From positions 1 through 5,240 of the forward strand of contig JAFWDX010000248.1 in assembly GCA_017515945.1 (NCBI GenBank): a stretch of 5,240 bases of DNA. Reading direction: 5' to 3'. The notes under the pieces were generated by a model, which made no database searches, was not told where the DNA came from, and was given only the letters and a program-made list of their open reading frames with translations. This DNA is from Blautia sp. (GTDB lineage Bacteria; Bacillota; Clostridia; Lachnospirales; Lachnospiraceae). The translations under genes and the position numbers were made by a program. Positions 1 to 5,000 of this stretch are shown here, in pieces (position 1 is the stretch's first letter; each line of letters opens with the position of its first letter).

Positions 1-301
1 ACCCAGCGTTCGTTTTTCCTTTCCACACTCTTTCGATACCTTCAGCCGCGTCCTGATCTGCCTGTTCAAAGGCATGGGCGTATATGTCCATCGTCGTGCT
101 GGTCCTTGAATGTCCCAGGCGTTTACTGACCGCCTCCGGATCGCTGCCGGCATAAATGGACAGGGATGCGGATGTATGCCTCAGACCATGCGGTGAAATG
201 ATGGGGAGCGGCGCGTCCGGGTGCTCCTTATTGTACCGGATAATGATCCTTTTCATGGCTTTCGTGGGTGACATTTTGAGAGAGATGTTCACCCATAATA
301 T
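1..301 (-). pseudogene. Tyrosine recombinase (phage/ICE-type integrase), C-terminal catalytic fragment
   Basis: Read on the minus strand, this frame gives the C-terminal half of a tyrosine recombinase catalytic domain. Visible motifs are SPHGLRHTSASL (the box II H-x-x-R, histidine codon 188-190 and arginine 179-181), RLGHSRTSTTMDIYAHAF (the LGH histidine at 110-112 and the nucleophilic tyrosine at 80-82), and a usual charged tail. Family members are about 350-400 residues. Here the SAM-like core-binding domain and the box I arginine are missing, because recognisable homology stops around 275-300 and the sequence further upstream becomes tRNA and terminator DNA. The frame stays open past that point but encodes nothing family-like. 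The C terminus runs off the left edge. I infer a 5'-truncated remnant that cannot catalyse recombination alone. It lies beside a split tRNA, so it probably belonged to the element inserted there. An ATG at 272-274 exists, but no good ribosome binding site precedes it. Confidence 0.85.
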
Positions 302-366
302 AAACGCTGTGATGCCTGGAAATACAGGAAAGTTTAAAAAGACAGGTATAGGAAAATGCCCCTTTG

Positions 367-413
367 CTCGCTTGACGTGCGAAAGGTCGCAGGTTCGATT
401 CCTGTACCTTCCA
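367..413 (+). tRNA. tRNA-Val(GAC), 3' half only (truncated gene)
   Basis: The sequence folds as the 3' half of a tRNA. The anticodon arm is CTCGC-TTGACGT-GCGAA (anticodon GAC at 374-376, valine), with four pairs and a C-A mismatch at the outer position. Then come a five-base variable loop AGGTC, a T arm GCAGG-TTCGATT-CCTGT (389-405), the acceptor strand ACCTTCC (406-412) and discriminator A413; CCA is not encoded. An intact gene would need a 5' GGAAGGT acceptor strand and a D arm about 25 bases upstream of the anticodon stem, and neither is present between 335 and 366. GGAAAAT at 351-357 is too close and mismatched. The gene cannot give a mature tRNA. I read it as the displaced 3' end left by integration of a mobile element. 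Confidence 0.85.
368..413. other. Probable attachment-site half (attL/attR) in tRNA-Val
   Basis: The tRNA identity block starts abruptly in the anticodon stem and runs to the 3' end of the gene, as in attachment cores of integrases that cross over in the anticodon loop. An integrase remnant lies directly to the left and the native tRNA terminator to the right, so the element side should be left and the chromosome side right. The second att copy, with an intact tRNA-Val, is expected beyond the left edge. The C-A mismatch at 367/383 may mark the end of the shared core. This is inference from layout; no second copy lies in the window. Confidence 0.6.
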
Positions 414-420
414 CTTTTAA

Positions 421-449
421 GGCATCCGATTGACGGATGCCTTTTTTTT
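421..449 (+). terminator. Intrinsic terminator after the tRNA
   Basis: A perfect 8-bp stem, GGCATCCG (421-428) with CGGATGCC (434-441), closes a five-base loop and is followed by eight T residues (442-449). It starts eight bases after the tRNA discriminator base. It is therefore most simply the original terminator of the split tRNA-Val gene, and it isolates the toxin locus from transcription coming from the left. Confidence 0.93.
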
Positions 450-492
450 CCATTATTGGTATTTTTGCTGCATTTTCTGATCGTTCCACGAG

Positions 493-505
493 CATAATGT
501 ACTTA
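493..505 (+). promoter_or_regulatory. Candidate -10 and start region of the toxin mRNA
   Basis: CATAAT at 493-498 matches five of six bases of the sigma-A -10 consensus and would place the start near 505. No good -35 box is seen at 16-18 bp spacing (GCATTT at 470-475 is poor; TTGCTG at 465-470 is too far). Support comes from symmetry: this stretch aligns with the antisense promoter on the other strand, so CATAATGT matches TATGATGT and both are followed by ACTTA. The call is tentative. Confidence 0.45.
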
Positions 506-543
506 CCCGGGTAGCCGGGAGGACGTGCTTTCACCAGATCCGG
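497..543 (+). repeat. Inverted repeat, left arm (toxin promoter and leader)
   Basis: This segment matches the reverse complement of 700-750. Shared blocks in order are ATGT, ACTTA, TAGCCGGGA, GG, GTG, CACC and GATCCGG, with a few small gaps and one mismatch in CACC(A/T)GATCCGG. The arm covers the end of the -10 box and most of the toxin leader. Confidence 0.75.
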
Positions 544-563
544 ACATCCTGCCGGGGAGGTGA
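506..563 (+). promoter_or_regulatory. Structured toxin mRNA leader that can sequester its own Shine-Dalgarno
   Basis: A 5' hairpin CCCGG (506-510) with CCGGG (515-519) closes a GTAG loop at the predicted mRNA 5' end. Further on, TCACC (531-535) can pair with GGTGA (559-563), part of the Shine-Dalgarno GGAGGTGAT. CCGG (540-543) can pair with CCGG (552-555) inside the same fold, with loop ACATCCTG. The very strong ribosome binding site, four bases before the ATG at 568, could therefore be hidden in the nascent or full-length mRNA. A 5' structure that restrains translation is known for toxin mRNAs such as fst; its function here is inferred from pairing only. Confidence 0.5.
544..563 (+). repeat. 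Direct repeat copy 1, over the toxin Shine-Dalgarno
   Basis: ACAT, GCCGG and AGGTGA occur here in the same order and nearly the same spacing as in 692-712. This copy includes the ribosome binding site of the toxin gene. Fifteen bases in three blocks are identical between copies. Confidence 0.6.
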
Positions 564-567
564 TATT

Positions 568-660
568 ATGAGTGATTTTGAGGTGTTATATCTGATCCTG
601 CAGTTTACGCTTGTTGTGATCGGCATACTCAATATTACAAATAAAAAACAGCCGTCCTGA
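568..660 (+). CDS. Small hydrophobic peptide, putative holin-like (Hol-Tox type) toxin of a type I toxin-antitoxin locus
   Basis: The 30-residue peptide begins MSDFEVLYLILQFTLVV and ends NITNKKQPS. Residues 2-5 are acidic and polar, about 6-22 form one membrane helix (VLYLILQFTLVVIGIL), and the C-terminal tail is short with two lysines. That plan, with an MS-D/xYEAL-like start and a KK end, matches the putative holin-like toxin family (Hol_Tox, as I recall Pfam PF16935) and resembles other single-helix type I toxins. Made alone it would be expected to insert in the cytoplasmic membrane and depolarise or disturb it. The start is fixed by a nearly full-length Shine-Dalgarno, GGAGGTGAT. The gene stands alone between the tRNA terminator and cvfB. 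A convergent antisense RNA and duplicated leader sequences surround it, which supports expression control by RNA. Family assignment is by eye; a harmless small membrane peptide is the alternative. Confidence 0.75.
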   Translation: MSDFEVLYLILQFTLVVIGILNITNKKQPS

Positions 661-680
661 CCTTAAAAAATGGAACGGCT
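643..680 (-). terminator. Convergent (bidirectional) terminator overlapping the toxin 3' end
   Basis: AGCCGTCC (650-657) pairs with GGAACGGCT (672-680) with one bulged base. Read on the minus strand, the stem is followed almost at once by six T residues (complement of 643-648), which makes a good intrinsic terminator for an antisense RNA. On the plus strand it is followed only by ATTTTA (681-686), so it is weaker in that direction. The plus-strand arm lies in the last toxin codons and stop. Toxin mRNA and antisense RNA would therefore share their 3' ends, as in fst/RNA II type loci. Confidence 0.75.
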
Positions 681-691
681 ATTTTAGCGTA

Positions 692-712
692 ACATTTCGC
701 CGGATCAGGTGA
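692..712 (+). repeat. Direct repeat copy 2, inside the antisense RNA region
   Basis: This segment carries ACAT, GCCGG and AGGTGA blocks matching 544-563. Because the antisense RNA is read from the opposite strand, this copy gives it a stretch complementary to the toxin ribosome binding site, analogous to the direct repeats of the enterococcal par locus. Confidence 0.6.
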
Positions 713-750
713 GCTGTATTCACCTTCCCGGCTATCCTGTTAAGTTACAT
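700..750 (-). repeat. Inverted repeat, right arm (antisense promoter and 5' region)
   Basis: This is the partner of 497-543. On the minus strand it supplies the 5' part of the antisense RNA, so both RNAs would start with related sequence. A plus-strand transcript reading through the terminator could instead fold its 3' end back onto its 5' leader. Confidence 0.75.
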
Positions 751-777
751 CATATACCAGGTTGGGATAAAACGCAA
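749..777 (-). promoter_or_regulatory. Promoter of the antisense RNA
   Basis: On the minus strand, TTGCGT (complement of 772-777) lies exactly 17 bases before TATGAT (complement of 749-754, five of six consensus bases). The predicted start is near 742. The -35 matches only in TTG. The downstream sequence GTAACTTA resembles that after the toxin -10 box, consistent with a duplicated promoter and leader. Confidence 0.6.
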
Positions 778-797
778 GGAACATCAGGCATATAGAG

Positions 798-831
798 GTA
801 ACTGTACAGGAGCTTGTGACTGATCAGTTAC
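798..831. repeat. Palindromic element upstream of cvfB
   Basis: GTAACTG (798-804) and CAGTTAC (825-831) form a perfect 7-bp inverted repeat with a 20-base gap. Within it, GTGACTGATCAGTTAC (816-831) is itself palindromic at 14 of 16 positions. CTGTACAG (802-809) is a further small palindrome. It lies 11 bases before the cvfB Shine-Dalgarno. A nearly identical element lies before dnaE at 1937-1954. It may be an operator, an mRNA hairpin or a dispersed genomic repeat; no T run follows, so it is not a classic terminator. Confidence 0.6.
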
Positions 832-856
832 GATAAGAATACAAAGGAGTTTTATA

Positions 857-1735
857 ATGATCGAGATTGGCAGAAAGCAGACGCTGACCGTTGTAAATCA
901 GGTTTCGTTCGGAGTTTATCTGGGTGAGAAGCCGGGGGCCGGGCAGAAGGAGACCGTCCTGCTGCCGGCGAAGCAGGTGCCGGAGGGTACCGGGATCGGA
1001 GACAGGCTGACGGTCTTTGTCTATCTGGATTCCTCGGACAGGCCGATCGCCACCGTGCGGGAGCCGATGCTGACGCTGGGAGAGGTGGCCGTGCTCAAGG
1101 TAAAGCAGGTCACCAGGATCGGCGCGTTCCTTGACTGGGGCCTGGAGAAGGATCTGCTGCTGCCTTATCATGAGCAGACGACGCGGGTGAAGGAGGGACA
1201 GGACTGCCTGGCAGCCCTGTATCTGGACAAAAGCGGCCGCCTGTGCGCTTCGATGAAGGTGTACCATTATCTGTCATCCGCATCCCCCTACGGGATCGGC
1301 GATCAGGTGCAGGGCAGGGTTTATGAGATCAGTGACAACTTCGGTGTCTTCGTCGCGGTGGACGACAAATACACGGCGCTGATCCCGCACAGGGAGGCCC
1401 AGGGGACATACACAGTCGGTGAGATCCTCAGCCTGCGCGTGACGGAGGTCAAGGAAGACGGCAAGCTGACCGTCAGCCCCAGGCAGAAGGCCTACCTGCA
1501 GATGGACGCGGACGCAGTCATGATCCGCAAGGCGCTGGAGGATCGCGGCGGCGAGCTGCCGTTTGATGACAAGGCTGCGCCGGAGGTCATTGCAAAAGAG
1601 TTCGGACTGAGCAAGAATGCGTTCAAAAGAGCAGTAGGGCGCCTGTATAAAGCCGGGGAGATCGAGCTGGACAATGGTCGGATCCGGCTGGCGCACCCGG
1701 AGGAAAGTGCTGCCGCAAAGCATTCGCATTCCTGA
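857..1735 (+). CDS. cvfB: CvfB-like S1 RNA-binding protein with C-terminal winged helix
   Basis: The 292-residue protein matches the CvfB/YitL family in length (about 300) and plan. Three S1-like OB domains lie at about 3-67 (starting IGRKQTLTVVNQVSFGVYLG), 74-135 (GEVAVLKVKQVTRIGAFLDWG, a typical S1 strand pattern) and 147-208 (IGDQVQGRVYEISDNFGVFV through TVSPRQ). A winged helix follows at about 217-278 (PEVIAKEFGLSKNAFKRAVG, then AGEIELDNGRIRL). Family members are cytoplasmic and bind RNA; in Staphylococcus aureus CvfB influences virulence gene expression, and the wider molecular role is not settled. The start is fixed by AAAGGAG at 843-849, seven bases before ATG, and by the family-like N terminus. 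The last ten residues (283-292, EESAAAKHSHS-type end) and the stop come from the first unit of a tandem repeat, so the tail is probably not conserved. It lies upstream of dnaE in the same direction, with no evident terminator between. Confidence 0.9.
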   Translation: MIEIGRKQTLTVVNQVSFGVYLGEKPGAGQKETVLLPAKQVPEGTGIGDRLTVFVYLDSSDRPIATVREPMLTLGEVAVLKVKQVTRIGAFLDWGLEKDLLLPYHEQTTRVKEGQDCLAALYLDKSGRLCASMKVYHYLSSASPYGIGDQVQGRVYEISDNFGVFVAVDDKYTALIPHREAQGTYTVGEILSLRVTEVKEDGKLTVSPRQKAYLQMDADAVMIRKALEDRGGELPFDDKAAPEVIAKEFGLSKNAFKRAVGRLYKAGEIELDNGRIRLAHPEESAAAKHSHS

Positions 1736-1918
1736 CTGAATAAAGCGCTGCTGCAAGGCATTTGGGTTCCTGACTGAAAAAGCGCTGCCGCAAAGCATTC
1801 GCATTCCTGACTGAAAAAAGCGCTGCCGCAAAGCATTTGCAATCCTGAAAAAAGCGCTGCCGCAAAGCATTTGCAATCCTGAAAAAAGCGCTGCCGCAAA
1901 GCATTTACATGCCTGAAT
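1704..1918. repeat. Six-copy tandem repeat, 34-38 bp unit
   Basis: Six units start at 1704, 1742, 1779, 1817, 1851 and 1885, with lengths 38, 37, 38, 34, 34 and 34. The core is AAAGCGCTGCCGCAAAGCAT followed by TTYGCA, TYCCTGA and, in copies 1-3 only, CTGAA. Copies 4 and 5 are almost identical, which suggests recent duplication; copy 2 is the most diverged. Each unit contains an AGCGCT palindrome (AGTGCT in copy 1) and a GCAAA-GCA-TTTGC type small hairpin (with CGC in copies 1 and 3). Copy 1 forms the 3' end of cvfB. On the minus strand the units read as repeating peptides in several frames, but there is no start signal or consistent frame, so I do not call a protein. No intrinsic terminator is evident. 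Confidence 0.92.
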
Positions 1919-1930
1919 AAAGTATATAAG
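1904..1930 (+). promoter_or_regulatory. Possible dnaE promoter
   Basis: TTTACA (1904-1909, five of six -35 bases) is followed by TATAAG (1925-1930, five of six -10 bases), but the spacer is 15 bases, shorter than ideal. The -35 box exists only because repeat copy 6 differs from copies 4 and 5 here. Read-through from cvfB is an equally possible source of dnaE mRNA. Confidence 0.3.
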
Positions 1931-1936
1931 TCGTAT

Positions 1937-1954
1937 GGTGACTGAACAGTTACC
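1937..1954. repeat. Palindromic element upstream of dnaE
   Basis: GGTGACTG-AA-CAGTTACC pairs in seven of eight Watson-Crick positions, with a G-T pair for the eighth. Its core differs from the element at 816-831 by one base (GAACAG instead of GATCAG). It lies about 35 bases before the dnaE Shine-Dalgarno, within the likely 5' leader. Confidence 0.6.
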
Positions 1955-2002
1955 AGTCGCGATGCATTTACAAAATGAGGCAGATACCGAGGGAGACGAG
2001 TC

Positions 2003-5000
2003 ATGGCCTTTACACACCTTCATGTCCATACAGAATACAGCCTCCTGGACGGCTCCAATAAGATCAAAGAATATGTGGCCAGGGTAAAGGAGCTGGGAAT
2101 GACCAGCGCCGCCATCACGGATCACGGCGTCATGTACGGCGTGATCGATTTCTATAAAGAGGCAAAAAAAGCCGGCATCAACCCGGTTCTGGGCTGTGAA
2201 GTCTACGTGGCGCCGGGATCCAGGTTTGACCGGGAGCCCGGTGCAGGGGACGAGCGGTATTACCACCTGGTCCTCCTGGCGGAAAACAACACCGGTTATC
2301 AGAACCTGATGAAGATCGTCTCCAGGGGTTTTACCGAGGGCTTTTATTACAAGCCGCGTGTGGATCTGGCCCTGCTGAAGGAATACCACGAGGGCCTGAT
2401 CGCGCTTTCCGCCTGTCTGGCAGGAGAGGTGGCCAGAGGAATCACCCGGGGAGAGTACGAGGAAGCAAAGGCGGCTGCCCTGCGGTATCAGGAGATTTTT
2501 GGGGAGGGCAACTTCTTCCTGGAGATGCAGGATCACGGGATCGCCGCCCAGCAGGTGGTCAACCAGCAGCTCATGCGCATGAGGCGGGAGACCGGGATCG
2601 AGCTGGTCTGCACCAACGATATTCACTATACCTATGAACAGGACGCGGAGCCCCATGACGTCCTGCTATGCCTGCAGACAGGCAAAAAGCTGGCGGATGA
2701 AGACCGCATGCGCTACGAGGGCGGACAGTACTTCGTCAAATCCGAGGAACAGATGGCGGCCCTCTTTCCTTATGCGCCGGAAGCACTGGAAAACACGCAG
2801 AAGATCGCGGACCGCTGCCACGTGGAGATCGAGTTCGGCGTGACCAAGCTGCCCAGGTTTGACGTGCCGGAGGGCTATACTGCCTGGGAATATCTGAACA
2901 GCCTCTGCGATCAGGGCCTGACCCGTCTGTATGATCCGGTGACCGATGAACTGAGGGAACGTCTGGATTATGAGCTGAATACGATCCGCAGCATGGGCTA
3001 CGTGGACTATTTCCTGATCGTATGGGATTTCATACGATATGCGAGGGATCACGGCATCTCCGTCGGCCCGGGCAGAGGCTCGGCGGCCGGGAGCCTGGTG
3101 GCCTATACTCTTGGCATCACGAAGCTGGATCCCATTCGTTACGATTTGCTCTTTGAGCGCTTCCTCAATCCGGAGCGGATCTCCATGCCCGATATTGACG
3201 TGGATTTCTGCTATGAACGCCGGCAGGAGGTCATCGACTATGTGGTGCGCAAGTACGGCAAAGAATGCGTGGCCCAGATCGTGACCTTTGGTACGCTGGC
3301 CGCCCGGGGCGTGATCCGTGACGTGGGCCGCGTGTTGGACCTGCCCTACGCCACATGCGATACCATCGCCAAGATGGTGCCGCAGGAGCTGGGCATCACC
3401 ATCGACAAGGCCCTCACCATGAATCCCGAGCTGCATAAGGCCTACGAGGAGCAGGAGGACGTCCACCGGCTGATCGACATGGCAAAAAGGCTGGAGGGTC
3501 TGCCCAGGCATACCTCCATGCACGCGGCCGGCGTCGTGATCAGCCAGAAGGTGGTGGATGAGTATGTACCGCTGTCCAGGGCTTCCGACGGGACGCTGGT
3601 GACACAGTTCACGATGACGACCCTGGAGGAGCTGGGGCTGCTCAAGATGGACTTCCTGGGCTTGCGGACATTGACCGTGATCCAGGACGCGCAGCGCATG
3701 ATCGAAAAGAACAGAGGTGTCGTGCTGGACATGGACGCCCTGGATTACGCAGACAAAAAGGTGTTGGATTCCCTGGCGACCGGTCACACGGACGGGATCT
3801 TCCAGCTTGAATCCGCGGGGATGAAGAGCTTCATGAAGGAGCTGCGTCCTCAGAGCCTGGAGGACGTCATCGCCGGGATCTCCCTCTACCGCCCGGGCCC
3901 CATGGACTTCATTCCACAATATATCCGGGGCAAAAACCGCCCGGACACCATCCGCTACGACTGCCCGCAGCTGGAACCGATCCTGACGCCCACCTACGGG
4001 TGTATCGTGTATCAGGAGCAGGTCATGCAGATCGTTCGCAGCCTGGCCGGATATACCCTCGGCCGCAGTGACATGGTCCGCAGAGCCATGTCCAAGAAAA
4101 AGGCCGATGTCATGGAACGTGAGCGCCGCAATTTCGTTTACGGGAACGAGGAGGAGGGCGTGCCCGGCTGTATCGCCAATGACATTCCCGAAAAGACGGC
4201 CAACAAGATCTTTGACAACATGATCGATTTCGCCCGCTATGCCTTCAACAAGTCCCATGCGGCCTGCTATGCCGTGGTGGCTTATCAGACGGCATTTCTG
4301 AAATATTATTACCCGGTGGAGTTCATGGCGGCCCTGATGACCTCCTTCCTGGATTCCTCCTCCAAGGTGGCGGAATACATCCAGGTCTGCCGTCAGATGC
4401 GCATCCGGATCCTGCCTCCGGATGTGAACCGCGGGGATTACGGCTTTTCCGTGGACGGCGACGCTATCCGCTACGGCCTGTCGGCGATCCGCAACGTAGG
4501 CCGGCCGGTGATCGATGCGCTGGTGGCCGAGCGTGAACAGAACGGACCCTACCGGACCCTGCAGGATTTGGTGGAACGCAACGGTCAGCTCAACAAGAGA
4601 GCACTGGAAAATTTTATCAAGGCAGGCGCGCTGGACAGCCTGGAGGGGAACAGACGGCAGAAGCTGACGATCTATTCGATGGTCATGGACAATGTATCCC
4701 AGGAAAAAAAGAACTCCCTGAGCGGTCAGATGAGCCTGTTTGACCTGGTGGGCGAGGAGGACCGGAAGGAATATCAGATCCGCATGCCGGACCTGCCGGA
4801 ATTTTCCCGCGAGGAGATCCTTGCCTTTGAAAAAGAAGTGCTGGGCATTTACCTCAGCGGCCATCCTCTGGACCAGTACCGGACTCTCCTTGAAAAGACC
4901 ATCACCGTGCCGAGCGTGGACTTCCAGCCCGACGAAGAGACCGGCATGCCCAAGGCAACGGACGGTGCGCGTGCGATCCTCGGAGGGATGATCACGGGAC

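Larger units (their letters stand above)
643..742 (-). ncRNA. Predicted antisense antitoxin RNA (about 100 nt)
   Basis: The RNA is predicted from a minus-strand promoter (boxes at 772-777 and 749-754) and the minus-strand terminator with its T run at 643-648. It overlaps the toxin stop codon and 3' end. It contains a perfect 6-bp hairpin, AGGTGA-ATACAGC-TCACCT (read from 725 to 707). The TCACCT strand of that hairpin, with the following CCGGC and ATGT blocks, is complementary to the toxin Shine-Dalgarno region (544-563). It could thus bind the mRNA both at the shared 3' end and at the ribosome binding site. The arrangement follows the Fst/RNA II (par) and TxpA/RatA principle of convergent type I systems. 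No expression evidence is available; the two ends are estimates within a few bases. Confidence 0.6.

Noticed and set aside
351..413. A complete but D-armless tRNA starting at GGAAAAT (351-357)
   Set aside because: The acceptor would have two mismatches, and only about nine bases would separate it from the anticodon stem. The 5' half is simply absent.
156..497. Plus-strand open frame of 113 codons
   Set aside because: It runs opposite the integrase fragment and through the tRNA half and terminator. It has no ribosome binding site and no family resemblance.
334..534. Minus-strand open frame of 66 codons containing GTGIEPATFRTS
   Set aside because: This peptide is the familiar false translation of the strand opposite a tRNA T arm and acceptor. 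It also crosses the intrinsic terminator and the toxin promoter.
762..842. Sigma-A promoter for cvfB
   Set aside because: TTGGGA (762-767), TATAGA (791-796) and TTGTGA (814-819) can be seen, but no pair has acceptable spacing. I cannot support a specific promoter.
824..1267. Minus-strand open frame of 147 codons
   Set aside because: It is antisense to the S1 domains of cvfB and has no initiation signal.
1704..1918. CRISPR array
   Set aside because: The units are contiguous near-identical copies without unique spacers, and no cas gene is present.
1274..2656. Minus-strand open frame of 460 codons, and shorter ones at 1492-2004 and 1623-1904, with repeated peptides such as ALRQRFF
   Set aside because: They span the end of cvfB, the tandem repeats and the start of dnaE in the antisense direction. 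The apparent peptide repeats only reflect the DNA repeat units read in shifting frames.
2666..4864. Minus-strand open frame of 732 codons
   Set aside because: It is entirely antisense to dnaE, whose plus-strand frame carries all expected motifs. The histidine- and glutamine-rich composition is typical of the mirror frame of a GC-rich gene.
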